A DNA stretch of 17,556 bases from Pontiella sp964402125 (lineage in GTDB: Bacteria; Verrucomicrobiota; Kiritimatiellia; Kiritimatiellales; Pontiellaceae), in contig CAYOBH010000043.1 of the NCBI GenBank assembly GCA_964402125.1, positions 1 to 17,556 of the forward strand, in the 5' to 3' direction. Below, piece after piece: positions 7,172-15,290 of the stretch. Below the pieces are notes generated by a model. It did not search any database. It was not told where the DNA came from and worked only from the letters and a program-made list of their open reading frames with translations. Position numbers and translations under genes: made by a program. Numbering within the stretch: position 1 is the first letter of the stretch; each line of letters starts with the position of its first letter.

Positions 7172-8617
7172 ATGAAAAGAACAACAACTCATCTTAGAAC
7201 AATCATCATCGTTTTTCTGTCGCTGATCGTGGTGTTGGAGATCGGATTTATTTCGCTGCGTAATCCTCTGCGGGTCGATTTGAGCAAGCAAAAGCTGTAT
7301 CAGCTGTCGCCCAGAACGCGGAGTGTTTTAGGCGATTTGAATCAGCGTTTGAAGATTATTGTTCTCTTGTCAGAGAATGCACAGGAAGGGAATCCACAAT
7401 CCGCGATAGAGATGGCCGACCTCGCGTTGGATATGCGAAACCTTTTGGAGGAATACGAAACCCGTTCTCGTCATATCACGGTGGAGTGGGTGGATCCCTA
7501 TCGGGACATGAACTACACCCGCGATCTTGCCATTAAGTATGATTTTGCGAATCCGGATGGGACCGCGACCTTTCCCGTTGTTATTTTTGATCTCGGCGAT
7601 GGCGCGAAAACCACATGTTTGCATTTGAATGACATTATCGAAAGAAAGTGGTCGGAAGAACTCCAGCGGACGGTGGTGAGTGAGTTCAAGGGCGAACAGG
7701 CATTTACGGGTGCAATTCGCAAACTGTTGCATGGGGGGAACGCCAAGGTCTATTTTCTGTCAGGATCCGGTGCCGGTTCTATAAACGACAACAATCAGAT
7801 GGGAGGGTTGTCTGCGCTCAGAGCCTTTGCCCAACGGGAGAATCTGGATTTTCAGGAGCTGATATTGAGCTCGAAGAGTGTAATCCCGGAAGACGCGGAG
7901 GTGTTGGTGATTCCGGGCCCCAAGAAGCGACTTCCGGATTACGAATTGAGCCAGATCGAGAGTTATCTTTCCCGGGGCGGTCGCTTGTTGGTTTTATTGG
8001 ACGACGGCATAGAGACCGGCTTGGAGGGATTGCTCAGAAGCTGGCAAATTGAAACGGTTCCGATTGCTGTTGCTGATCCTTCCAATCAGTCCGGCTCGGA
8101 TTTTTTGGTAAAGTATTCTGAGTTCAATTTTGAACATCCGATTACCAAGGCGCTGATTACGGAGGCGCGTGATGTCTGTTTTTATAAGCCAATGATTGTG
8201 TATCCGACGAATGAAGAGTCGTCGATCAAGAAAGGATATCTGTTTCTCCCCGGTGGGGGGAAAAGCGCCGTCGATATAAACGGTGAGCTGTTGCCGCCGT
8301 GTCTGGGCGCAACCGCTGAGCGGAGTGTTTCGAATGCACTGGGAGGGCGCTCTTTGATGTCGCGATTGGTCGTGATCGGCGACTCGGACTTTATTTCTAA
8401 TGGCGGCTATCAGATCAGCGGTAATACCGCGCTTTTTATGGCTTCCCTAGATTGGTTGCTGGATCGGGATATTGTCATTTCTCCTAAGAAGATGGAGGAT
8501 ATACGCCCTTCGCTCACTCGGAAGCAGAAGGTTAAATTGTTCTGTGTTAACATCGTGGTAATTCCTGCAGTTGCGGTAGCGCTTGCTCTGCTCATGGGAT
8601 ATCGCCGCAGAAAATAG
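7172..8617 (+). CDS. GldG-like ABC transporter auxiliary protein
   Basis: 481-residue protein with an N-terminal membrane anchor (about 10-30), a large periplasmic region, and a C-terminal membrane segment (about 453-476) ending in basic residues (G-Y-R-R-R-K). The segment after the anchor, R-V-D-L-S-K-Q-K-L-Y-Q-L-S, corresponds to the R-x-D-L-T-x-x-x-x-Y-x-L-S signature of the GldG / ABC_transp_aux family. The central part contains a gliding-ABC-type domain with the R-G-G-R-L-L-V-L-L-D-D strand typical of the family. ATG 7172 has GGAAG at 7163-7167. An in-frame TTG at 7154 overlapping the permease stop is an alternative. The gap to the permease is 14 nt, so it is part of the same transcript. 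Confidence 0.88.
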   Translation: MKRTTTHLRTIIIVFLSLIVVLEIGFISLRNPLRVDLSKQKLYQLSPRTRSVLGDLNQRLKIIVLLSENAQEGNPQSAIEMADLALDMRNLLEEYETRSRHITVEWVDPYRDMNYTRDLAIKYDFANPDGTATFPVVIFDLGDGAKTTCLHLNDIIERKWSEELQRTVVSEFKGEQAFTGAIRKLLHGGNAKVYFLSGSGAGSINDNNQMGGLSALRAFAQRENLDFQELILSSKSVIPEDAEVLVIPGPKKRLPDYELSQIESYLSRGGRLLVLLDDGIETGLEGLLRSWQIETVPIAVADPSNQSGSDFLVKYSEFNFEHPITKALITEARDVCFYKPMIVYPTNEESSIKKGYLFLPGGGKSAVDINGELLPPCLGATAERSVSNALGGRSLMSRLVVIGDSDFISNGGYQISGNTALFMASLDWLLDRDIVISPKKMEDIRPSLTRKQKVKLFCVNIVVIPAVAVALALLMGYRRRK

Positions 8618-8625
8618 GTTGCTGA

Positions 8626-10416
8626 ATGAAAGATCGCACCATACAGATTTTGCTCATTACGATCGTTGCTCTGGGAGTACTCATTGGCCTGCTGGAGTAT
8701 AAATCCTATCGTGAATTAAAACGCCGTTATCAGCAGTCCATCGTTTTCGGCCTGGATTCATCCACGCTGAAAGCGATGCATTTTTCCGGAACAGACTTTT
8801 CTGTGAACTGTGAAAAGAAGAATGGGGAATGGCTTGCCGGCAATCCTCAGTCGGGTTTGGGAAGGGCCGATAAGGAAATTGTGACGGGAATGATCAATGC
8901 GCTGAATTCATTGAGACGGAGTATGACCCTCTCGGTTAATCAGAAGAGCCGCGATGAAAGTTTGTCTGCTTACGGTTTTGATTTCCCGTTAATCACGATT
9001 GAAGCGGAAGAGGGGCAGGGCAAGCGGAAGTGGATTGTCGGCAGTAAAACGGCGGACAATAAAGAGGTTTATATTCGCGAAGCGGGAAATGATAAGGAAA
9101 TTTTTACCGTATCGATACGCCTGTTGGATTATGTTCCGTTTCGTGCGGAAGATTTGCGGAGTCGCACACCGTTTCCTTGGGTTCCTGCTGAAGTTCAACG
9201 GGTTGAGTTGCGCCGAACCAGCGGGTTTGTCCGTGTGGTTAAGAACGCGAGCGGCGTGTGGAATATTCAGCAGCCGATGGAGGTGCTCGCCGATCCCGGT
9301 GAGTTTCAATACTATCTGAGTCAGCTTTGCCAATTGCGAATAGAGACGTTCGAAGCGGAAAATGTGTCGGATCTTTCAGCCTTTGGTCTACAGGATCAAG
9401 GGAGTAGACAGATCTCCCTGACTGGAGCTGATGGAACCACGCGGACCGTCGTTGTCGGTGATCCTGTCTCGGGGCGGCCGGGTTTTGTTTATGCCTGTCG
9501 GAAAGACGATACGTCGATCTTTACGATGCGGGATGATGTGCTTGCGCTGCTGGATAAAAAGGTCAATCAACTGCGGGATGCTCGGGTGGTATCGATTCCG
9601 GTTGAGAATATTTCCGGTGTTTCATATTCGATGAATAACCGTACGGTGGGGTTGTCAAAAACTGAAACCGGTCAGTGGGAAGTGCTCGCTCCAGCACCCG
9701 GCGAAGCCGATCCGCTTAAAATCAGAAGTCTGCTGTTGTGGTGGCAGCAAATTGTAATTACAGACTTTGAAACGAAAACCAACCGCGACGACACGCCGAA
9801 TGCTGTGATCGAGTTTTACTCAACTTTAGGAGAAACCAACCGCATAGAGGTTCTTCCGGTTGTGGTTAGCGGCGGTCTGCTGGTGCGTTTGAATAATAAT
9901 CCTGTGGCCCACCAGATTAGCGAAATGGTTCTGAACAGGAGTGTTAACAGCAATAATCCGTTATTCTACAGAAGTCAAAAGATATTTGATATTCCGAAAA
10001 AAAGCGTCAATAGAATTTCGATTTCAAAGAAAGACAAGGCGGAACAGGAAGTACAGTTGGAGGAAGATGGGACATTGGTTGCCGTTTCGCCCAACGGAGG
10101 CGTTCAGGTTGTTAGAGCGGTAGTGGAACAGGTGTTGGTAATCCTTTCAAAACTTCAGACGACGGAGTACATCACGTATAACCCGGGGACGCTAAGTCCG
10201 TATGGTCTTGATGAACCGATGATGGAGGTTTACATCGGACTTTCTGATCCAAAAGAACTGGGGCGGGTTCTCCTGATTGGAGAAGAAAGGGAAAATGGTT
10301 TCTGCGCCATGGTCAAAGGGCGGGATATCGTTTTCCTTCTCGATAAAGACACCGTCAGGGTTCTTTCTTCCGATTTGGTGAAAGCTGTTGGAACACCGGA
10401 AAGCCCGGCAGAATAG
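8626..10416 (+). CDS. DUF4340 domain-containing membrane-anchored protein
   Basis: 596-residue protein with one N-terminal membrane helix (about residues 7-24) and a long periplasmic beta-rich portion. Segments such as W-x-V-G-x-x-x-x-x-x-x-E-V-Y-I-R and Y-G-F-D-F-P-L-I-T-I resemble the repeated DUF4340 unit, which appears two to three times. The Y-G-L-D-E-P-M-M-E-V near the end is another copy of that signature. DUF4340 proteins commonly follow GldG-like genes, which supports the call. The gene starts 8 nt after the GldG-like stop and ends 4 nt before the next start. Biochemical role is unknown. An extracytoplasmic accessory to the ABC complex is the inference from position. Confidence 0.85.
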   Translation: MKDRTIQILLITIVALGVLIGLLEYKSYRELKRRYQQSIVFGLDSSTLKAMHFSGTDFSVNCEKKNGEWLAGNPQSGLGRADKEIVTGMINALNSLRRSMTLSVNQKSRDESLSAYGFDFPLITIEAEEGQGKRKWIVGSKTADNKEVYIREAGNDKEIFTVSIRLLDYVPFRAEDLRSRTPFPWVPAEVQRVELRRTSGFVRVVKNASGVWNIQQPMEVLADPGEFQYYLSQLCQLRIETFEAENVSDLSAFGLQDQGSRQISLTGADGTTRTVVVGDPVSGRPGFVYACRKDDTSIFTMRDDVLALLDKKVNQLRDARVVSIPVENISGVSYSMNNRTVGLSKTETGQWEVLAPAPGEADPLKIRSLLLWWQQIVITDFETKTNRDDTPNAVIEFYSTLGETNRIEVLPVVVSGGLLVRLNNNPVAHQISEMVLNRSVNSNNPLFYRSQKIFDIPKKSVNRISISKKDKAEQEVQLEEDGTLVAVSPNGGVQVVRAVVEQVLVILSKLQTTEYITYNPGTLSPYGLDEPMMEVYIGLSDPKELGRVLLIGEERENGFCAMVKGRDIVFLLDKDTVRVLSSDLVKAVGTPESPAE

Positions 10417-10420
10417 ACTC

Positions 10421-12865
10421 ATGTCCCGCTCGCCTAAAAAAATATCCTTTTGGAAAGTCGCACGCTTCGTGGTTTGGCTGACAGGGATGTTGATCATTCT
10501 TTTTCTCAGCAGTATTATTTATCTGCACGTTGTCGGGGTGCCTCAATTTCTGCTGAAGATCGCGCTGGGAAAACTGGAAGCGTCGGGGGTTTATCTTGAT
10601 GTAGACCGCGTAACGCTGACGCTGCAGGGCTGGGAGGCGTCTCATGTCCGCTATTACCAGGAGAGAATGGACGAATCGGAAGCTTTTTTATCGGCCGAGA
10701 CGGTATATTTGAAACGGGATAAGTTTGCCGAGACCGGAGCCCTTAAGCGTTACGCGATTGACGGCAAGGGGCTCTCACTCTTTTTCCCGGAGTCATGGTG
10801 TGTCGGTCTTCCAAAAGAGAGTCCGCTGTATGAGTTGGATTCCATTCAACTGGCCTTGGGTCTTTCTCCGCAGGAAATCGCTGTTAAAAACGCATCAATG
10901 AACTGGATGGGTTTGAATGTCCAATTAAAAGGAAGTCTGCGGAATATCGACCAAAGGAAGCCTTTGGAGCCCATCGAGTGGCTCCCAATTATTATTTCCC
11001 CGGAACAGTATGCTGAGATAGAGCAGTGGATCGATGCGGTTAAATATGATGATTCTGCAACGCTCGATATTGATTTTCTGGTCGATTATGCAGCGTCCGC
11101 TTCTTCCTTTCTTCGTGCATCGCTATCGGCGAACCATGTTCAGGTGCGGGAGGCTTCTTTTGATCAGGTCGAGATTGCTGCTGCATACGAAGAGGATACG
11201 CTGAGTGTGGAGCGGGCCCGTTTTTCCGATGGCGATCAATCACTGGAGCTTGTTGCACAATATGACATTACGTCCGGCGGGTTGAAAGGGGAGCTGAAAA
11301 ACAAGATTCAGAATAAGGCGCTGTTCTCTCTGGTTCCGGCTTTTGTCACGAGCGAACTGGAGAAAAACGATATCCAGTTCATCGGAGTGCCGCTGTTTGA
11401 TCTTAAGCTAGAGCCCGCTCCTTCCGGAAAAAATTTGTTTAGTCAGCTCTCCGGAATAGTTGCGTTGGAGGGCTTAAGGATCGGCGATCTTGAGCTCGAA
11501 TCGATTGCCGGCGAGGCAGGGTGGGATGGAGCCATGCTTAGACTGAAGGAGCTGCAGATGCAGGTTGTCGGTCAGGAGTCCCGTTCCGAAGAGACGGGGA
11601 GCGGAATGCGCGGCGGGACAATCAAGGGGCAATTGGTCTGGGATTCGCGTAATCATCGGGTTGAAATCAGCGGAGCAGCAGAATGCGATCCGAATCTGTT
11701 TCATACGGTTTTATCCGTCAGCCCTATCGCGCAGGATGTCATTGACGATTTTAAGTTTTTAGAACGTCCGCCGAAGGGCACCTTCGCGGTGATTTTCTGT
11801 TACGACGATTGGGATACCTTTGAACTGGTTCTTCAGATTTCTGCTGAGGAGCTGACCTATCTGGGGGTTCCGCTCACTTCGCTGGATTCGTCAACGATGT
11901 ATAAAGACGGCATTCTGGATGTGGAATCGGTGTTAGCCAAGCAGGGCATAACGTATCTGAAGGGGCAGGCGGTGCTGGACTATGACGAGTCGGTGGTGTC
12001 ATTTGATGGCGTTTCAACGATGCCTCCCGATGCCGTGGAAGATTTAACCTTTCACCAGCTGGAACTTTTCGGCCATCAGATCGAAGTCAGCGGAGATGCG
12101 AATATTGCTGCGCGCGGGCGCATTGACTGGGGGACCATGCGGACGACCGATTTTGAAGCCGAAGTCGAAATGGTCGGAGCGAAAACCCCCGCAATGACCT
12201 TTGATCGAGTGAAAGCCAAGGTGATCGGGAAGGGGCCGGTCATTGAGATCAAGGATGCCGTTTTTTCCGGACACGGCGGAACCGGATCGGGAAATATGTC
12301 TGTTCTTGCCAATCCGCCTTTCGACGAAATGCCCTATAAACTGGATATAAAAGTGGATTCTGTTGATTTGGATTCCTGGCTTAGATTTCTCGATCTGGCC
12401 TCAGAGATGGAAGAAAGCGGAGGGGAAATAGATGGCTGGTTAAAGGCGGACGCAGACCTGAAAAGGTCCTTTCTGGAGTCCGCCAACGGCGAGGGAAGTT
12501 TTGATATTAAAGAGGGTCGGCTGGCGGATCTCCCGCTCTTTAACGGATTGTCCAAGGTGGTTAGAGTTTTTTTTCCCGCCTTCAAAATGCTTTCGGTCAG
12601 CCGAGTCAACGCGGATTTCACCATGAAAGAGGGCATTATACATTCTGATAATGCCTATTTTGACGGGGATTTTCTGAGCGCAAAAGGCACCGGAGATTAT
12701 GTTGTCGAAGAGGGATTTGATATGAAGATCCAGATTCAACTGCTGAATGATAACAGGATATTTTCGATCATTCGGTTTTTGACCGATCCTGTATTGGGTC
12801 TGCTGGATCTTAAGCTGAGCGGAACGTTCTCGGACCCCTCATGGGGGATAAATAACCCCTTTTGA
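10421..12865 (+). CDS. AsmA-like protein (AsmA-family C-terminal domain)
   Basis: 814-residue protein with an N-terminal membrane helix (about 13-38) followed by a very long beta-rich region. The first part (K-L-E-A-S-G-V-Y-L-D-V-D-R-V-T-L) looks like the opening of AsmA/TamB-type proteins. Residues about 687-814 resemble the AsmA C-terminal domain: F-D-I-K-E-G-R-L, then an alpha segment, then D-F-T-M-K-E-G-I-I and a final F-x-D-P-x-W. AsmA-family members such as YhdP and TamB are thought to form hydrophobic bridges carrying phospholipid between membranes. That role for this protein is inference. ATG 10421 is 4 nt after the DUF4340 stop. No strong ribosome-binding site is visible, so coupling is likely. 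An in-frame TTG at 10388 is less plausible. Confidence 0.8.
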   Translation: MSRSPKKISFWKVARFVVWLTGMLIILFLSSIIYLHVVGVPQFLLKIALGKLEASGVYLDVDRVTLTLQGWEASHVRYYQERMDESEAFLSAETVYLKRDKFAETGALKRYAIDGKGLSLFFPESWCVGLPKESPLYELDSIQLALGLSPQEIAVKNASMNWMGLNVQLKGSLRNIDQRKPLEPIEWLPIIISPEQYAEIEQWIDAVKYDDSATLDIDFLVDYAASASSFLRASLSANHVQVREASFDQVEIAAAYEEDTLSVERARFSDGDQSLELVAQYDITSGGLKGELKNKIQNKALFSLVPAFVTSELEKNDIQFIGVPLFDLKLEPAPSGKNLFSQLSGIVALEGLRIGDLELESIAGEAGWDGAMLRLKELQMQVVGQESRSEETGSGMRGGTIKGQLVWDSRNHRVEISGAAECDPNLFHTVLSVSPIAQDVIDDFKFLERPPKGTFAVIFCYDDWDTFELVLQISAEELTYLGVPLTSLDSSTMYKDGILDVESVLAKQGITYLKGQAVLDYDESVVSFDGVSTMPPDAVEDLTFHQLELFGHQIEVSGDANIAARGRIDWGTMRTTDFEAEVEMVGAKTPAMTFDRVKAKVIGKGPVIEIKDAVFSGHGGTGSGNMSVLANPPFDEMPYKLDIKVDSVDLDSWLRFLDLASEMEESGGEIDGWLKADADLKRSFLESANGEGSFDIKEGRLADLPLFNGLSKVVRVFFPAFKMLSVSRVNADFTMKEGIIHSDNAYFDGDFLSAKGTGDYVVEEGFDMKIQIQLLNDNRIFSIIRFLTDPVLGLLDLKLSGTFSDPSWGINNPF
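12843..12862 (+). terminator. Weak terminator candidate overlapping the AsmA stop
   Basis: A run of G (12843-12847) can pair with CCCC (12856-12859) across an A/T loop, followed by TTTT up to the TGA stop. The stem is only 4 bp, so efficiency is doubtful. It is the only candidate at the end of the five-gene run. Confidence 0.25.
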
Positions 12866-12959
12866 TTGAGCATGACGTTTTTTACTGCTGCAGAACGATG
12901 TAAACAGATGATTTTATACATTGGAATGACGGAAGAGCAGCATTAGTTTTCGACACAGA

Positions 12960-12980
12960 CCTGCCCGGTGTTCGGGTGGG
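12960..12980 (+). other. Stem-loop just upstream of the PAP2-like gene
   Basis: CCTGCCCG (12960-12967) and CGGGTGGG (12973-12980) form an 8-bp stem with two G-T wobbles around a GTGTT loop. AGGAG follows immediately at 12981. The loop contains the alternative GTG start (12968) of the downstream frame. It could modulate translation, but nothing else supports that. Confidence 0.4.
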
Positions 12981-12997
12981 AGGAGAAGAGAGAAGGC

Positions 12998-13438
12998 ATG
13001 ACATTTCATCCAAGTTTATGGGCGGCCCTGTTCGGCTGGATCGTGGCTCAGTCCGCAAAAATGATTTGCAGTTTTATCAGCACAAAGCGGCTGGATTTCA
13101 GCTATATGGTGAGCACGGGCGGTATGCCGAGCGCACATTCCGCGATGGCCAGTGCACTGGCAACTTCTCTGGGATTGTGTGAGGGCTTAAATTCGCCTGT
13201 TTTTTCATTGGGTGTTGCTTTTGCTATCGTTGTGATGTTTGACGCTCAAAGTGTCAGAAAAGCCGCCGGAGAGCAGGCCCGTCTGTTGAATCAGATTGTC
13301 GATGAACTTCTGCGTGAACACCATTTATCTGAGACGAAACTGAAGGAGCTGTTGGGCCACACTCGGTTGGAAGTGCTGATGGGAATGGTTACCGGAATCT
13401 TTGCGGCGCTGGCACTCTATCGATATGTGCATCCGTAA
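12998..13438 (+). CDS. Divergent PAP2 family (DUF212) membrane protein
   Basis: 146-residue protein of the YuiD/DUF212 family, distantly related to PAP2 acid phosphatases. It has the diagnostic S-T-G-G-M-P-S-A-H-S-A motif with His47, the F-D-A-Q-S-V-R-K-A-A-G-E-Q-A segment after the third hydrophobic stretch, and the closing G-H-T-R-L-E-V-L-M-G-M-V-T-G. Hydrophobic segments lie near 8-27, 48-56, 60-75 and 127-142. Family function is uncharacterised; a phosphatase acting on a lipid phosphate is possible by kinship only. ATG 12998 matches the usual M-x-x-x-x-L-W/N-A-A-L start of the family. A GTG at 12968 would add ten charged residues. The TAA stop is part of a hairpin. Confidence 0.9.
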   Translation: MTFHPSLWAALFGWIVAQSAKMICSFISTKRLDFSYMVSTGGMPSAHSAMASALATSLGLCEGLNSPVFSLGVAFAIVVMFDAQSVRKAAGEQARLLNQIVDELLREHHLSETKLKELLGHTRLEVLMGMVTGIFAALALYRYVHP

Positions 13439-13454
13439 TGGTCGTAAGACCATT
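13437..13454 (+). terminator. Stop-codon-overlapping hairpin after the PAP2 gene
   Basis: AATGGTC (13437-13443) pairs perfectly with GACCATT (13448-13454) around a GTAA tetraloop of the stable GNRA class, followed by a pyrimidine tract CTTCTC. It starts inside the TAA stop. Only a weak T-run follows, so it may be a terminator or an mRNA 3'-end stabiliser. Confidence 0.45.
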
Positions 13455-13524
13455 CTTCTCAATCCAGCCCCTCGCACTTTTCACCCGCTTGGTAAAATCA
13501 GGATTGGACAAGGAAGGAACAACC

Positions 13525-14400
13525 ATGGATATCCCATCACTCGAAACCTTCATCAAAACGGCGGAGCTGCTCCATTTCGGGCGGGCGAGCCGTGCGTGTA
13601 ACCTGAGTCCGTCGGCGCTGACACGCACCATACAGCGAATGGAAGAGGAGGTGGGACTCCCGCTTTTTCTGCGCGATAACCGCAGCGTTGCGCTGACGGA
13701 TGCGGGCCATCAACTGCTCGCGTATGCCCGCGATGCGGTACAGGAGTGGAAACAGTTCCGCGAAACCGTTTCGGTGAACGAGAAACAGATTTCGGGTTCG
13801 ATCTCGGTCTATGCTTCCATTACGGCGGTTTATTGTCTGCTTCCGGAGCTGTTCGAGGCGTACCGCACAAACTTTCCGGATGTGCAGTTGGAATTGCGTA
13901 CCGGTGCAGCGGAGCGGGCCATTGAACAAATTAACAGCGGCGAAATTGATCTGGCCATTGCCGCCCTGCCGGATGACCGAAAACACGCTTCAATGCCCTT
14001 CCTTCCATTGGCCCAAACGCCGCTGCTTTTTATTGCGCCCAAACGCTATCGCAGTTCCGCGAAAACGCTGGATTTTGCCCAAGAGCCGCTGGTGGTTCCG
14101 CAGTCCGGGCTGGCCCGAAACCGGTTGGATGCCTTGTTTCGTAAAAACCATATTGTACCCAATATCTCGACGGAGGTTTCCGGTAATGAGGCGCTGATTG
14201 CCATGGTCCGCCTCGGCGCGGGCATCGGTATTGTTCCGCAACTGGCGCTTGAGCGAAGCCCGTTTCGTGACGACGTGATAACGCTCCACAATGCACCCAA
14301 ACTTGCACCATACGTCGTCGGCCTCTGTTCCAGCAAACGCAACCTTAAACGCCCCGCAGTGAAGGCCATGTGGACGCTGGCGGAGGCGCTGGCGAAATAA
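13525..14400 (+). CDS. ilvY: LysR-type transcriptional regulator, IlvY-like
   Basis: 291-residue LysR-family activator. The N-terminal winged helix-turn-helix (about 1-60) contains H-F-G-R-A-S-R-A (17-24), L-S-P-S-A-L-T-R-T-I-Q-R-M-E (27-40) and L-F-L-R-D-N-R-S-V-A-L-T. These closely track the E. coli IlvY helix, where H-F-G-R, S-P-S-x-L-S-R-x-I-Q-R-L-E and R-D-N-R are distinctive. The C-terminal part is a periplasmic-binding-protein-like effector domain. In enterobacteria IlvY senses acetohydroxy acids and activates ilvC, which lies next to it. No ilvC is present here, so the target is unclear. ATG 13525 is chosen for its strong AAGGAAGG site at 13510-13517. The longer frame that overlaps the upstream stop has no support. 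Confidence 0.75.
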   Translation: MDIPSLETFIKTAELLHFGRASRACNLSPSALTRTIQRMEEEVGLPLFLRDNRSVALTDAGHQLLAYARDAVQEWKQFRETVSVNEKQISGSISVYASITAVYCLLPELFEAYRTNFPDVQLELRTGAAERAIEQINSGEIDLAIAALPDDRKHASMPFLPLAQTPLLFIAPKRYRSSAKTLDFAQEPLVVPQSGLARNRLDALFRKNHIVPNISTEVSGNEALIAMVRLGAGIGIVPQLALERSPFRDDVITLHNAPKLAPYVVGLCSSKRNLKRPAVKAMWTLAEALAK

Positions 14401-14427
14401 GAGGCTATGCCCTGTCGGGAATCCTCT
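14400..14427 (+). terminator. Candidate terminator between convergent genes
   Basis: AGAGG (14400-14404) pairs with CCTCT (14423-14427). Nested inside are CCC (14410-14412) and GGG (14417-14419) around a TGTC loop, and GTTTC follows. It lies between the convergent ends of the LysR gene and the minus-strand membrane protein. Confidence 0.4.
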
Positions 14428-14456
14428 GTTTCAGGTTCCTATTCCTCTACTGTTTT

Positions 14457-15125
14457 TCAGTCACGACCTGTGGTGTCGGATGTTGGAAACTCAAAGCGGA
14501 CATTCTGCACACCAAAAGCGCGCGCGAGCGATTCCAGTGTCTGCTTGGCGGATTGTTCAACCTCAGAGCCCAGGGTCGAGATCAGTTCCTCGGATTGGGA
14601 CTCCGCCGCCTTCCTTGCCGCATCCTTCAGGCGGTTTCGATCCTCTTCTGTGAATCCGCTTCCGAATACGGAGTTCACCAAGTCTGGAAACAGCCAGGGA
14701 ATGAGTTTGCTCTTCTGCTCGTCATAGAAATGGATGTCCCGGATGCTCGTCTCACGAAGGCACGGCGGCATCCGGAAGAGAAAGCCGGCGTCTGATTCTT
14801 CAATCTGAAACGCCGGGCTGCGCAGATCATACCGAAAGTCGATCTCAAACATGAAGATCATCGCCATCTTTTTATTGGAAAGAATCCACGACAGGTACCT
14901 CTTTCCAATCTCACCCCACGCATGATCGACTTCGGTGACGATTTCCTTGGTCAGGACTTTGAAGACCGAGAGCTGCCCTATGGCTTTCAGTTCCTGAATG
15001 CTTGCATGCACGGAAACCCGGCCACCTGCGGTTCTGCGTTTATGTCTCCTTCGAAGAAAGGCGACGACAACGACAAGAACAATGGCAGCAACGAACCCGG
15101 TGGAAAGTGAAACAAATGTATTCAT
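14457..15125 (-). CDS. Membrane-anchored DUF4230-like protein
   Basis: 222-residue protein. It has an N-terminal membrane helix (about 5-24) followed by an arginine/lysine cluster (R-R-R-H-K-R-R), so the bulk is probably attached to the membrane on the side opposite the helix start. The next region (E-L-K-A-I-G-Q-L-S-V-F-K-V-L-T-K-E) and the later P-P-C-L-R-E-T-S-I-R-D-I-H-F-Y-D are consistent with the DUF4230 fold, and the last third is a long alpha-helical segment (about 155-205) rich in E, A, L and S. The DUF4230 match is from memory and moderate. Function is unknown. GAGGG lies 9 nt before ATG 15125 and overlaps the stop of the small ORF upstream, suggesting coupled translation. Confidence 0.7.
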   Translation of the reverse strand: MNTFVSLSTGFVAAIVLVVVVAFLRRRHKRRTAGGRVSVHASIQELKAIGQLSVFKVLTKEIVTEVDHAWGEIGKRYLSWILSNKKMAMIFMFEIDFRYDLRSPAFQIEESDAGFLFRMPPCLRETSIRDIHFYDEQKSKLIPWLFPDLVNSVFGSGFTEEDRNRLKDAARKAAESQSEELISTLGSEVEQSAKQTLESLARAFGVQNVRFEFPTSDTTGRD

Positions 15126-15137
15126 ATTTTTAGTCCC

Positions 15138-15290
15138 TCAATAGTTCCCAGCATAATAGCGAGTGCCTATGCTGGTGTACACTTCATCGTCATTTTTTCT
15201 CCATTTCTGGCCAACGACAATCATCATTCCTAGTTTAGGGGCAACGCGCCACAATGCCTCTTCCTTCTGAGGAAGAATGCATTTAGCCAA
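15138..15290 (-). CDS. Possible 50-residue hypothetical protein upstream of the DUF4230-like gene
   Basis: An open frame beginning at TTG 15290 and ending in TGA at 15138-15140 encodes 50 residues with protein-like composition. It includes the segments K-E-E-A-L-W-R-V-A-P-K, M-M-I-V-V-G-Q-K-W and Y-T-S-I-G-T-R-Y-Y-A-G-N-Y. The only ATGs are internal (pair of Met near residue 22), so the start is uncertain, and the ribosome-binding site before TTG is weak. Its TGA merges with the GAGGGA site of the next gene 12 bp downstream, as expected in an operon. It could also be the 3' remnant of a longer gene. I do not recognise the family. Confidence 0.45.
   Translation of the reverse strand: MAKCILPQKEEALWRVAPKLGMMIVVGQKWRKNDDEVYTSIGTRYYAGNY

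Noticed and set aside
13438..13524. Longer N-terminus for the LysR regulator
   Set aside because: It begins in the hairpin at the upstream stop and adds 29 residues before the conserved LysR start, which has a strong ribosome-binding site.
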